From contig CAWJJU010000005.1 of the NCBI GenBank assembly GCA_963843315.1, forward strand, positions 372,001 to 436,000: 64,000 nt of DNA, in the 5' to 3' direction. Origin of the DNA: JAWVFM01 sp963843315 (GTDB lineage: Bacteria; Actinomycetota; Thermoleophilia; Solirubrobacterales; 70-9). A program made the translations under genes and the position numbers. Below the pieces are notes generated by a model. It did not search any database and was not told the DNA's origin. It worked only from the letters and a program-made list of their open reading frames with translations. Below are positions 1-8,600 of this stretch, one piece after another (the first letter of the stretch is position 1; each line of letters opens with the position of its first letter).

Positions 1-808
1 GCAGCAGCAGCTCGGGGCTGGCGCCGATGAAGGCCGCCTCCGGCGTGCCGACGCAGAAGCAGAAGCACGACGGGAACACGTCGCGAAGCGACCCGAAGAT
101 CGCCGCCGGGCGGTGCGCCGCCGCGGCCTCGACGGTCACCTCGCGCGCGAGCACGGTCTTCTCGAACTCGCCGCGCGCGATCCGCTCGACCGCGCCGGCG
201 ACCGCGTCCTCGTAGCGCTCCGGCGGCTGAACGCTCTCGATCCGCGCCCGGTCGGTGGGATGCGGGTCGGCCATGGGCAGCGGCTCCTCGGCCAGCGAGG
301 CCAGCCTGCGCAGAGGGGCCTCGGCCGAGCCGCCATCACGGGCGACGGCGCTCAACGTGAGATACGTCTTGCCACCCACGCGGGCCAGCGAAAGCTCGGG
401 GAGCGCGAACTGCGCGGGCGCGAACGACGACCAGTGCGAGACTCGCGCGCCCTCGGGGTCGAAGGCGAAGCCGCCGACCCACACCGGGCCCGCTCCGGCC
501 GGAAGGCCGGCGGGCTCGTCGGCCTCGCGGCCGCGCATGACCTCGGCGCAGCGAGCGGCGATGTCGTCGAACCGCCTGGGGCCGCGGGAGCGGGCATCGG
601 CAGCCACGCCAAGGCCTGCCAGCGCGAAGCCGCGATCGGGCTGCTCCCAGCAGAAGAAGTTGTCGTCGGCCCGCCGTGAGGCGAACACCGCCGCGCACGG
701 GTCGGCGATATCTACTTCGACGGTGACGCTGACGAGCCGGCCGGGCGACGCCTGCTCGACCCGCCGCGCGAGCAAGTCGCCGGAGCTAGCGACGAAGTCG
801 CGGTTCAC
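1..808 (-). CDS. Isochorismate synthase, C-terminus cut by window edge
   Basis: Converts chorismate to isochorismate, the entry step to menaquinone or siderophore aromatics. The minus-strand reading frame opens with GTG at 808, right after an in-frame TAG, and stays open to base 1. The N-terminal part contains DNFFCWEQPDRGFALAGLG, which matches the substrate-domain start of MenF/EntC proteins. The last visible residues, FIGASPELLL, are the conserved chorismate-binding strand. About 269 codons are visible of roughly 400-450 expected. MenF versus EntC/DhbC cannot be separated here because the neighbouring genes on the left are outside the window. Confidence 0.88.
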   Translation of the reverse strand, partial: MNRDFVASSGDLLARRVEQASPGRLVSVTVEVDIADPCAAVFASRRADDNFFCWEQPDRGFALAGLGVAADARSRGPRRFDDIAARCAEVMRGREADEPAGLPAGAGPVWVGGFAFDPEGARVSHWSSFAPAQFALPELSLARVGGKTYLTLSAVARDGGSAEAPLRRLASLAEEPLPMADPHPTDRARIESVQPPERYEDAVAGAVERIARGEFEKTVLAREVTVEAAAAHRPAAIFGSLRDVFPSCFCFCVGTPEAAFIGASPELLL

Positions 809-842
809 GAGCTAGAGCCTGCCGCCCCGCCCGAGCCGGAAC

Positions 843-909
843 CCGATGACACCGGACGCGAAGCGGAGGATGTCATCGGAGTTATTCGGAAGCGGAGGAT
901 GTCATCGGA
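843..909. repeat. Palindromic intergenic repeat (copy 1) plus partial duplicate
   Basis: Bases 843-851 (CCGATGACA) pair perfectly with 871-879 (TGTCATCGG) around a 19-nt core containing a CGC-GAA-GCG mini-hairpin. The right half (860-880) is duplicated exactly, 21 bp, at 889-909. The element starts 1 nt after the ilvN stop. A second copy at 22868-22904 has the same 19-nt core but different, still fully complementary, arms. Confidence 0.8.
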
Positions 910-910
910 T

Positions 911-1468
911 TTAGCTCTCCGGGCGGGAGCGCGCGATGGCGACCTCGCCGGTTCGCGCCATCTCGATGAGCCCGTGGGGGCGGACCATGCGCTCGAAGGC
1001 ATCGATCTTGTCCTGCGTGCCCGTGATCTCGATCGTCATCGTCCGCCGCGAGACGTCCACGACCTTGCCGCGGAAGATCTGCGCGAACTCCATGATCTCG
1101 GCGCGGCTCTCGGCCGGGGCCGACACACGGAAGAGCGCCATCTCCCTGGACACCGTGGCATCCGGGTCCATGTCGCGGATCTTGATGACGTTGACGAGCT
1201 TGTGAAGCTGCTTGGTGACCTGGTCGATCGGGTGGACCGCGCCGTCCACGGTTAGCGTGATCCGCGAGATGTCGGGATCGTCCGTCGGGCCGACGGCCAG
1301 GGTGTCGATGTTGAACCCGCGCCGCGAGAAGAGCCCGGCGATCCGGGCGAGGACGCCGGGCTTGTTCTCCACCAACAGGGACAGGACGTGCTTTCGGCCC
1401 GTCAGGCCCGACGCGACCTGCAGGTCCTCCAGCTTCACGAACTCCGGGGTCCCGGCCTCCACGCTCAA
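911..1468 (-). CDS. ilvN: Acetolactate synthase small (regulatory) subunit
   Basis: Regulatory subunit of acetohydroxyacid synthase, giving valine feedback control of branched-chain amino acid synthesis. It is 185 residues, within the 160-190 usual for IlvN/IlvH. Residues about 25-100 form an ACT domain (HVLSLLVENKPGVLARIAGLFSRRGFNIDTL), and the second half matches the ALS small-subunit C-terminal domain. The start is TTG at 1468, one base after the ilvB stop; an in-frame GTG at 1462 is an alternative. The spacing indicates translational coupling with ilvB. The stop is followed almost at once by a hairpin repeat that could act as terminator. Confidence 0.95.
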   Translation of the reverse strand: MSVEAGTPEFVKLEDLQVASGLTGRKHVLSLLVENKPGVLARIAGLFSRRGFNIDTLAVGPTDDPDISRITLTVDGAVHPIDQVTKQLHKLVNVIKIRDMDPDATVSREMALFRVSAPAESRAEIMEFAQIFRGKVVDVSRRTMTIEITGTQDKIDAFERMVRPHGLIEMARTGEVAIARSRPES

Positions 1469-1469
1469 C

Positions 1470-3149
1470 TCACCCCACCATGTCCCTGGCGGCCGCGCCG
1501 GCGGGGATCATCGGGAAGCAGTTCTCGTTCTGGGTGACGCGGACGTCGAGCAGGGCCGGGCCGTCCGCGGCGATCGTGTCGCGCATGGCGCCCACGAGCT
1601 CGGTCTTGTCGTCGCAGCGCGCCGACTCCCAGCCGAACGCCTGCGCGAGCGCGACCCAGTCGGGGCTGGAGCCCATCTCGACCGACTGGTAGCGGCCGTC
1701 CCAGAAGAGCTCCTGCCACTGGCGGACCATGCCGAAGTGGCCGTTGTTCATCAGCAGGACCTTCACGGGAATGTCATGGGCGGCGGCGGTCGCCATCTCC
1801 TGGCAGTTCATGACCAGGCTGCCGTCGCCGGCGAGGCACACGACGGTCTCGTCCGGCATGCCGACCTTGGCGCCGATGGCCGCAGGCAGGCCGAAGCCCA
1901 TGGTGCCGAGACCGCCCGAGTTGATCCACCGCCGGGGCCTGGCGAAGTTGTAGAACTGCGCCGCCCACATCTGGTGCTGGCCCACGTCCGAGGTGACGAT
2001 CGCGTCACCGCTGGTGGCCTCGTACATGGCCTCGACCATGAACTGCGGCTTGATCTCCGAGTCGGAGCTGTCCTCGTAGCGCAGTGGGTAGCTCGCCTGC
2101 CAATCCTTGATCTTGCTCCACCAGTCGTCGAGGCGGCCGGCGTCGGCGCCGAGCGCGCGGTACTCGCCCAGGAGCTTGGGCAGGACGTCCTTGGCGTCGC
2201 CCACGATCGGGATGTGGGCCGCGACGTTCTTCGAGATCTCGGCCGGGTCGACGTCGATGTGGACGAACTTTGCCCGCGGGGCGAACTCCGACAGCTTGCC
2301 CGTGATGCGGTCGTCGAAGCGGGCGCCCACCGCGACGATCAGGTCCGCCTCGTCCATCGCGTAGTTCGCGGTGCGGGTGCCGTGCATGCCGAGCATCCCG
2401 AGCCACTGCTCGTGCGGCGCCGGGAAGGCGCCCAGGCCCATCAGGGTGAGCGTCACCGGGAAGCGGTCGGCCATGCAGAGCTCGCGGAACTCCTCGGAAG
2501 CGTTCGCGTTGACGATCCCGCCGCCGCCGTAGAAGACGGGGCGCTTGGAGTTGGCGAGCGCGCGCGCCGCGACGCGGATCTGCTTGATGTTGCCCTCGAG
2601 CGGCGGCTTGTAGCCGGGCAGCTCGGGCGAGCCGGTCGCCGGCTCGTAGTCGATGTCGACCCGCGACAGGTCCTGGGGCACGTCCACGAGCACCGGGCCG
2701 GGGCGGCCCGTGGAGGCGATGTGGAACGCGGCGTGGACGTACTCGGGGATCTGGCGCGGGTCCTGGACCAGGAAGGAGTGCTTGACGACGGGCAAGGTGA
2801 TGCCGGTGACGTCGGCCTCCTGGAAGCCGTCCGTCCCGATCAGTTCGGTGCGCACCTGCCCCGTGATGAACACGGTGGGCACCGAGTCCATCAACGCGTC
2901 GGCGATCGGGGTGACGAGGTTCGTGGCGCCCGGCCCGGAGGTCGCCATGGCGACCCCCACGCGGCCGGAGGCCTTCGCGTAGCCCTCGGCGGCGTGGCCC
3001 GCGCCCGCCTCATGGCGCGCCTGGATGTGGTCGAGGTCGGCGTCGTACAGCGCGTCGTAGGTGGGCAGGTTGGCGCCACCAGGGATGCCGAAGACGTGCT
3101 GGACGCCCTCGGCCTTCAGCGCTTCGCAGAGTGCATCGGCGGCTCGCAT
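1470..3149 (-). CDS. ilvB: Acetolactate synthase large (catalytic) subunit
   Basis: ThDP-dependent enzyme that condenses pyruvate (or pyruvate with 2-oxobutyrate) in valine, leucine and isoleucine synthesis. The 559-residue frame has the three expected domains: N-terminal PYR domain with the catalytic Glu near residue 47 (RHEAGAGHAAEGYAKASG), a central FAD/Rossmann-like domain, and a C-terminal PP domain with the ThDP motif GDGSLVMN...NN. The ATG at 3149 is chosen because homology begins at MRAADALCEALKAEG; an upstream in-frame start at 3209 would add 20 unlikely residues. Forms an operon with ilvN downstream. Confidence 0.97.
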   Translation of the reverse strand: MRAADALCEALKAEGVQHVFGIPGGANLPTYDALYDADLDHIQARHEAGAGHAAEGYAKASGRVGVAMATSGPGATNLVTPIADALMDSVPTVFITGQVRTELIGTDGFQEADVTGITLPVVKHSFLVQDPRQIPEYVHAAFHIASTGRPGPVLVDVPQDLSRVDIDYEPATGSPELPGYKPPLEGNIKQIRVAARALANSKRPVFYGGGGIVNANASEEFRELCMADRFPVTLTLMGLGAFPAPHEQWLGMLGMHGTRTANYAMDEADLIVAVGARFDDRITGKLSEFAPRAKFVHIDVDPAEISKNVAAHIPIVGDAKDVLPKLLGEYRALGADAGRLDDWWSKIKDWQASYPLRYEDSSDSEIKPQFMVEAMYEATSGDAIVTSDVGQHQMWAAQFYNFARPRRWINSGGLGTMGFGLPAAIGAKVGMPDETVVCLAGDGSLVMNCQEMATAAAHDIPVKVLLMNNGHFGMVRQWQELFWDGRYQSVEMGSSPDWVALAQAFGWESARCDDKTELVGAMRDTIAADGPALLDVRVTQNENCFPMIPAGAAARDMVG

Positions 3150-3222
3150 GGGCGAGCGATGGTAGCAACGGCCCGGTGGCCGCCAGGCACTGGATTTCGC
3201 CGCTCGCAAGCGAAGCTCCGCC

Positions 3223-5535
3223 TCAGTGGCGGCGCTTGCGCTTGACCTTCACCCTCGCCTTTGCGGGCGTCTCGTCGAGGTTGCCGGCGGCGTCGGTCGC
3301 GCGTGCGGCGAGCTTGTGCTTGCCCGGCTTGAGCGCGAGGATCACCGGCGACTCACAGGCGGAGAACTTGCCGCCGTCGAGCGAGCACGCGAACGTCGAC
3401 CCCGGCTCCGACGAGCCCAGCGTGAAGCGCACCTTGGCGCGCTTCTTGCGCGTCTTTACCCGCGCCTTCCGCGTCGTCACGGTGGTCGTGGGGGGCTCAG
3501 AGTCCTCGACGTAGGTGACGACGTTCGAGCAGCCGGAGACGTTGCCGAGGGCGTCGACCGCCGTGACCGAGAGCTTGCTGGCGCTGTCGCCCGGCACCTG
3601 GACTTCGATCCCGGCGCCATTCAGCTCAGCCGCGGTCCCGGTGGCTGCGGGCGACGCCTGGCATCCGGGGGCGGCGAAGACGTACACGGTCGCCCCCGAC
3701 TCCGCCCCACCCCCCTGCAGCTTCGGGAAGTTGTCGTTTGCCGGCGAATCAGGGTCGGTGCCGGTCAGCGTCGGAGTCGGCGAGAAGGAGTCCTCGACGT
3801 AGTTGAGCGGGCCGGCGCAGGCCGAGACGTTCGCGGCGGCATCCGTCGCCGTGGCGTAGAGCGTGGTGGTGCCATTCGGCGTGACCGGCGTCTCGATCCC
3901 GGCTCCCCCGAACTCTGCCGCGCTGCCCGTCGCCAGCGGCGATCCGCTGCAGCTTGCGTCGCCGTAGATCTTCACCGTCGAGCCCGATTCCGCGCTCCCA
4001 CCGACCAGAGGCGAGCTCTCGCTCGAGGGCGACGCGGGGGTCGTGCCGGACAGGGTGGGCGCGGCCGGTGGGTTCGAGTCCTGAGCGTACTCGTAAGGGG
4101 TCGAGCAGCCGGAGACGTTGCCGGAGGCATCCATGGCGCTGGCGGCGAACTCGGAGACCCCCGACCCGGCGGGCACCTGGATCCCGGCGCCGGCGAAATC
4201 AGCGGCGGTTCCGGTGGCGACGATGCTGGCGTCGTTGCAGGTGAAGGGGTCGGTGTGGATGCGCACCACGGAGCCCGCCTCGGCGGTCCCCTGTAGGCGC
4301 GGCGCCGTCGACTGGCCCGGCGACGGTGGGTCGCTGCCGGTGATCTCCGGCGCCGCCGGCGCGCTGGTGTCGGTCCCCTCGGCGAGCGTAAGGGAGGCGG
4401 CGCTCACTGACCCCGTGTCGTTGTGGCTGGCATCTCGCAGGCGCAGGGTCCAGGTGCCGTTCGGATTCGTCACTCCGGCGAACGCCGGGTCGATCAGTGT
4501 GTTGGAGCTGCTGCCCGGGCCGGAAGACCTGTAGGAGCCGGCGGGAATCGCCGAGGTCGAGCCGGCCGTCGTGGCGGCGTCCCACCAGGAGTTCGCGGTC
4601 CCGTCGAAGAAGCGGTAAGGCCCGGCGGCATCGGAGTTGTCGCCGTTGTCGGTCGCGGTCGCGGCCCCCGTCCTGCTGAAGATCGTCGCCTTCGTCGTGC
4701 CGTCCGGCGCGATCAGCAGGGCCTCCAGGTCACCGACCCACGTGTGCGCAGGGTTGAAGGTCATCGACAGTGCCACGAAGGTGGGCGCGTGTCGCAGTCC
4801 CGACATCGAGAACGTGACGTCGCGCGGAGATCCAAACGTTCCCGTCGGCCCCGGACTATCCGGTATTGCGCCGAGCGACGATGGGTTCGCGACCACCTCG
4901 CCGACGATGTCGAGGCTGGCCGCGGTGACTGCCCCGGTGTCCCCGCCGGTCCCGTCGCGGATCCGCAGCGTCCAGGCGCCGTTCAAGGTGGCGCTACCGA
5001 AGGCCGTCGTGATGCTCGTGTCGGCGCCGCCACCCGGTCCCGGCGTGGACGCGCGGTAGAAGCCGGTCGGAATGGCCTGATTGGGGGCAAGGGCCTGGGC
5101 CTCGCCCCACCAGGTCGGCGAGGATGGCGCCGAGTCGACGAACGTGTAGGTGCCGTCGAGGTTGCTGTCGTCGCCGAAGTCGCTGCCGCTCGCCGCTCCG
5201 GTGCGGCTGAAGATGGTCTTCTGCACACCGTTTGGAGATATGAGAACCGCCTCCAGGTCGCCGACGTAGGGGTGGCTGAGCTGCATCGTCACCGAGACGC
5301 GCGTCTCGCCCGCGTCGCTCGCAAACCCGCTGACGTCGAAGGTCACGTTGCGGGGCGAGCCGAAATTCCCTGGATCCCCGCTGGTGCCATCCGGGATCGC
5401 CCCGAGCGAGGAGGGGTTCGCATCGAACGTGGTCGCCCGGGCGAGCTCCGTCATGCCGAGTTGACCAACGAGCGCCAAGGCCGACGCCAGAACCACGCGT
5501 CTGAATACTCCCCCTGGTTTCGCTCCGCCGGACAC
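3223..5535 (-). CDS. Secreted protein with two P-domains and Ig-like repeats
   Basis: Function unknown; likely an extracellular or surface adhesin-like protein. The 770 residues start with Lys/Arg then a hydrophobic stretch (VVLASALALVGQLGM), an export signal. Two tandem proprotein-convertase P-domains follow (about 40-212 and 215-388), each with the WVGDLEALLI-type core and a TWTLRLRD-type strand. Three related beta-sandwich repeats of about 95 residues come next (about 390-685; repeat unit: apolar strand, EAGSTVKIY-type, GTAAEFGGAGIE-type, SGCS). The last 80 residues carry FACSLDGG and a basic Lys/Arg-rich tail. No protease domain is present, so the P-domains are not part of a subtilase. 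Confidence 0.8.
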   Translation of the reverse strand: MSGGAKPGGVFRRVVLASALALVGQLGMTELARATTFDANPSSLGAIPDGTSGDPGNFGSPRNVTFDVSGFASDAGETRVSVTMQLSHPYVGDLEAVLISPNGVQKTIFSRTGAASGSDFGDDSNLDGTYTFVDSAPSSPTWWGEAQALAPNQAIPTGFYRASTPGPGGGADTSITTAFGSATLNGAWTLRIRDGTGGDTGAVTAASLDIVGEVVANPSSLGAIPDSPGPTGTFGSPRDVTFSMSGLRHAPTFVALSMTFNPAHTWVGDLEALLIAPDGTTKATIFSRTGAATATDNGDNSDAAGPYRFFDGTANSWWDAATTAGSTSAIPAGSYRSSGPGSSSNTLIDPAFAGVTNPNGTWTLRLRDASHNDTGSVSAASLTLAEGTDTSAPAAPEITGSDPPSPGQSTAPRLQGTAEAGSVVRIHTDPFTCNDASIVATGTAADFAGAGIQVPAGSGVSEFAASAMDASGNVSGCSTPYEYAQDSNPPAAPTLSGTTPASPSSESSPLVGGSAESGSTVKIYGDASCSGSPLATGSAAEFGGAGIETPVTPNGTTTLYATATDAAANVSACAGPLNYVEDSFSPTPTLTGTDPDSPANDNFPKLQGGGAESGATVYVFAAPGCQASPAATGTAAELNGAGIEVQVPGDSASKLSVTAVDALGNVSGCSNVVTYVEDSEPPTTTVTTRKARVKTRKKRAKVRFTLGSSEPGSTFACSLDGGKFSACESPVILALKPGKHKLAARATDAAGNLDETPAKARVKVKRKRRH

Positions 5536-5613
5536 CTGAGCCTCTCGATTTACGACCGCGAACGTCTGGTGGCACGAGCATAACCGCGGCGGGTCGCCCG
5601 CGTGGGATGCCGC

Positions 5614-6225
5614 CTAGGAGGGCTGGATGAGCAGCGCGAACAGCTGGCGCAGCCGCTCGAGCATGGTCGCCTGGGGGTCGTCGCCGAGCTCTCGCACGCG
5701 GTCGAGCAGGATCCCGTTGATCCCGGCGACGGCCAGCTCTGCGCGGTGCTCGGGCTCGGGGGCGCCGAACTTGCGCAGGTTGGCCTCGGCGAGGCTCACG
5801 AACGCCGCCCGACGCTGCTCGATGGCGGGCCGAAGCTCGGGGTGGCGCGCCGCCTCGAGGTAGATCTCGAACTGCGCGAGCCAGCCGCGCCGCGCCTCCT
5901 CGCTGTCGCCGATGAGGGCGGCCGCGAGGGACGGCAGCGCCTCGGCGGGCTCGAGCTCGCCGAGCTCCTTCTCCAGGCTGCTCAGGCGCGAGACCTCGGC
6001 CTCGGAGAGGGACTCGAGCGCCTCCTTGAGGATCTCCTCCTTTGACGAGAAGTAGTAGGTCGTCGCGGCCAGGGGCACCTTCGCCTCGCGGGCCACCGCC
6101 CGGTGAGTGACGGCGGACAGGCCGCGGGTGGCGATGATCTTTACGGCCGCCTCGATGATGGCCGCGCGCCGCGCCGCGCGCTGGCGGCTGCGCTGGCCCT
6201 CCGGAGCCGACGAGGCGGCGTTCAC
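5614..6225 (-). CDS. TetR-family transcriptional regulator
   Basis: 203 residues. Residues about 15-62 form the TetR helix-turn-helix (RRAAIIEAAVKIIATRGLSAVTHRAVAREAKV, then TTYYFSSKEEIL), followed by a helical ligand-binding domain. It starts with GTG at 6225, overlapping the stop of the upstream UDP-sulfoquinovose synthase gene by 4 bp, so the two are translationally coupled. This makes control of the sulfolipid gene plausible, but the ligand and operator are not visible. Confidence 0.9.
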   Translation of the reverse strand: MNAASSAPEGQRSRQRAARRAAIIEAAVKIIATRGLSAVTHRAVAREAKVPLAATTYYFSSKEEILKEALESLSEAEVSRLSSLEKELGELEPAEALPSLAAALIGDSEEARRGWLAQFEIYLEAARHPELRPAIEQRRAAFVSLAEANLRKFGAPEPEHRAELAVAGINGILLDRVRELGDDPQATMLERLRQLFALLIQPS

Positions 6226-7424
6226 GCCGATCCCTCAGGCGTCGCCGCAGTGGGCAGCTCGCCCTCGAGCTCGCCGGGCTTCCAGCGGGTGGTGGGCAGG
6301 ATGGCGCTGTCGATGACGCGGTCGCGGTGCCGCTCGATCGTGCTGAGCATCGAGCGGACGAGCTCGGAGCCGAGCAGGTGGGGCTGCAGGCCGAGGTCGC
6401 GGAGCTTGGTGTTGGCGGCGTTGTAGTAGTGCTGCTCGGCCTCGATGCGCGGGTTGGGGTAGTTGCGGATCTCCACGTCGTGGCCCAGCTCCGCGGCGCT
6501 CGACTTGACCAGCTCGGCGAGCTCGGCGACCGAGAACTGCTCGGTGAACTGGTTGAAGACCCGGTATTCGCCCAGGTCCGCCGGATTGTCCACCGCGAGC
6601 TCCACGCACTGAAGCGTGTCGCGGATGTTCAGGAACCCGCGGGTCTGGCCGCCCTCGCCGTACACGGTCAGCGGATGGCCGATCACGGCCTGCACGCAGA
6701 AGCGGTTGAGGACGGTGCCGAAGTACTCGTCGTAGTCGAAGCGGGTCGCGAGCCGCTCGTCCTGAGCGGTCTCGTCGGTCTCGATCCCATAGACCACGCC
6801 CTGGTTGAGGTCGGTCGAGCGCAGCCCCCAGATGCGGCAGGCGAAGTGGATGTTGTGCGAGTCGTGGACCTTCGAGAGGTGGTAGAGCGAGCCGGGCATC
6901 TTCGGGAACGGCAGGGTGTCCTTGCGGCCCTTGTGCTCGATCTCGATGAACCCCTCTTCGATGTCGATGTTGGGCGTGCCGTACTCGCCCATGGTCCCGA
7001 GCTTCACGAGGTGCGCGTCGGGGACGATCTCGCGCATCCCGAACAGCAGGTTGAGGGTGCCGATGACGTTCGTGTACTGGGTCTCGACGGCATGGTGGCG
7101 GGAGCGCATCGAGAACGGCGCCGACGGCTGCTCGCCGTAGTGGACGATCGCCTCCGGCCGCACGTCGGCGAGCACGCCGTCGAGGAACTCGGCGTCCTCG
7201 ATCGACCCGACGAGGGCACGGATCGTGTTGCCCGAGGCCTCGCGCCAGGCATCGATCCGCTCGTCGAGCGTTGCGATAGGCGTCAGCGAGCCAGTTGAGT
7301 TTTCGACATGCCAGCGGCGACGTGAGAAGTTGTCGACGACCGCGACCTCGTGCCCCCGGCTCGAGAAGCGCATCGCGGTCGGCCATCCCAGGTAACCGTC
7401 ACCGCCCAGGATCAGGATGCGCAT
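6222..7424 (-). CDS. sqdB: UDP-sulfoquinovose synthase (sulfolipid biosynthesis)
   Basis: Converts UDP-glucose and sulfite to UDP-sulfoquinovose, the head-group donor for sulfoquinovosyl diacylglycerol. The 400-residue extended SDR protein begins MRILILGGDGYLGW (NAD site). It carries the family signature residues Thr144 in KLGTMGEYGTPNIDIEEG and the Tyr181/Lys185 pair in YHLSKVHDSHN, plus DLNQGVVYG, GGQTRGFLNIRDT and YRVFNQFTEQFSV, all close to plant SQD1 and bacterial SqdB. The ATG at 7424 is chosen at the Rossmann start; an upstream ATG at 7469 adds unrelated residues. The glycosyltransferase expected next in the pathway (SqdX/SqdD) is not obvious; a GT2 gene lies divergently. Confidence 0.93.
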   Translation of the reverse strand: MRILILGGDGYLGWPTAMRFSSRGHEVAVVDNFSRRRWHVENSTGSLTPIATLDERIDAWREASGNTIRALVGSIEDAEFLDGVLADVRPEAIVHYGEQPSAPFSMRSRHHAVETQYTNVIGTLNLLFGMREIVPDAHLVKLGTMGEYGTPNIDIEEGFIEIEHKGRKDTLPFPKMPGSLYHLSKVHDSHNIHFACRIWGLRSTDLNQGVVYGIETDETAQDERLATRFDYDEYFGTVLNRFCVQAVIGHPLTVYGEGGQTRGFLNIRDTLQCVELAVDNPADLGEYRVFNQFTEQFSVAELAELVKSSAAELGHDVEIRNYPNPRIEAEQHYYNAANTKLRDLGLQPHLLGSELVRSMLSTIERHRDRVIDSAILPTTRWKPGELEGELPTAATPEGSA

Positions 7425-7514
7425 TGCGCGGGTGAGCGTAGCGAGATCTCGGTGGGCGCCCATCCGCAACGGTTCCTTCAGCGCACGGGCGCGGCCCGCC
7501 TATGCTCCCCCGCC

Positions 7515-8591
7515 GTGACCGCGCCGCGCGTCTACGGGAGCCTCTTCCCGCCCGAGCTCACGGCGCTTCGCGCCGGCGGCCTCGTGCTGGCCGCGCTGAT
7601 CGCCGGCTACGCGGTGTGGCGCCGGCGCGAGCTTCGCAACCTCGACGTCCTCCTGCTCGGGGGAATCGCCCTCGGGCTCGCGCTCGTTTCGGGCACCCAG
7701 ATCCTCGACGCGCTCCTATCTGCGTTCTCGTTCGAGAAGGGCAACGGCACGCGGATCGTGGGCGTCGCCGTCTTCGCGATCCTGATCCTCTTCGCGCTGG
7801 TGCTGCGCTCGCTCGCGCAGGGGGCGCGCATCACCAGCGAGCTCTCGGCGCTTCTGGAGGGGCTCGCCTGGGAGCAGTTCCGAAGCTCCGGGGAACCCGA
7901 GCGCTTCGCCGGCAAGCTCGGCGTCCTGATTCCCGCCTACAACGAGGCCGAGTCGATCGGCTCGGTCCTCGAGCGGGTGCCGGCCGAGGTCTGCGGCCTG
8001 CCGACCGCGGCGCTGGTGGTCGACGACGGCTCCAGGGACGCCACGGGCGAGGCGGCGCGCGCGCACGGCGCGACGGTCGCCCGCCACGTGATCAACCGCG
8101 GGGGCGGCGCGGCCCTGCGCACCGGTTACCGGCTGCTTGCCGACTCCGGCGCCGCCATCGTGGTGACGCTCGACGCCGACGGCCAGCACCGCCCCGAGGA
8201 GATGGAGCGGCTGGTCGGCCCGGTGGCCTCGGGAGAGGTCGACATGGCCCATGGCTCACGCGTGCTTGGCGACGCCGACGACAACACGTTCGCCCGCGAG
8301 CTCGGGATCGTCTTCTTCAACCGCGTCGTCTCGCTCATCACCCGCACGAAGGTGAGCGACTGCTCGAACGGCTATCGCGCGGTGCGCGCCGACGTGCTGC
8401 CCCAGCTCGTGCTGCGCCAGGAGCAGTTCCACACCTCCGAGTTCATGATCGAGGCGATCAAGCGCGGCATTCCGGCCAAGGAGGTGCCGGTCACCGTCGA
8501 CCGCCGCACCCACGGCCACTCGAAGAAGCCCGCGGTGGTGCGCTACGGAATGGGCTTCGCCAACGCGATCGTCAGGACCTGGCTGCGCTGA
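7515..8591 (+). CDS. DUF2304 membrane domain fused to GT2 glycosyltransferase
   Basis: 358 residues from the GTG at 7515. Residues about 15-115 hold three hydrophobic segments resembling DUF2304. Residues about 125-350 are a GT-A glycosyltransferase of family 2 (DPM1/DPG-synthase type): VLIPAYNEAESIG, ALVVDDGSRD, VTLDADGQHRPEE and SDCSNGYRAVRAD. DUF2304 proteins usually sit next to separate polyprenyl-phosphate sugar transferases, so a fusion is reasonable. The likely role is transfer of a sugar to a lipid carrier or lipid. It is divergent from the UDP-sulfoquinovose synthase gene across 90 bp, so a part in glycolipid synthesis is possible but unproven. Confidence 0.85.
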   Translation: MTAPRVYGSLFPPELTALRAGGLVLAALIAGYAVWRRRELRNLDVLLLGGIALGLALVSGTQILDALLSAFSFEKGNGTRIVGVAVFAILILFALVLRSLAQGARITSELSALLEGLAWEQFRSSGEPERFAGKLGVLIPAYNEAESIGSVLERVPAEVCGLPTAALVVDDGSRDATGEAARAHGATVARHVINRGGGAALRTGYRLLADSGAAIVVTLDADGQHRPEEMERLVGPVASGEVDMAHGSRVLGDADDNTFARELGIVFFNRVVSLITRTKVSDCSNGYRAVRADVLPQLVLRQEQFHTSEFMIEAIKRGIPAKEVPVTVDRRTHGHSKKPAVVRYGMGFANAIVRTWLR

Positions 8592-8600
8592 CGCGCTGAG

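Noticed and set aside
1212..3245. A 677-codon plus-strand open frame over ilvB
   Set aside because: Antisense shadow of ilvB; Arg/Val/Gly-rich without motifs.
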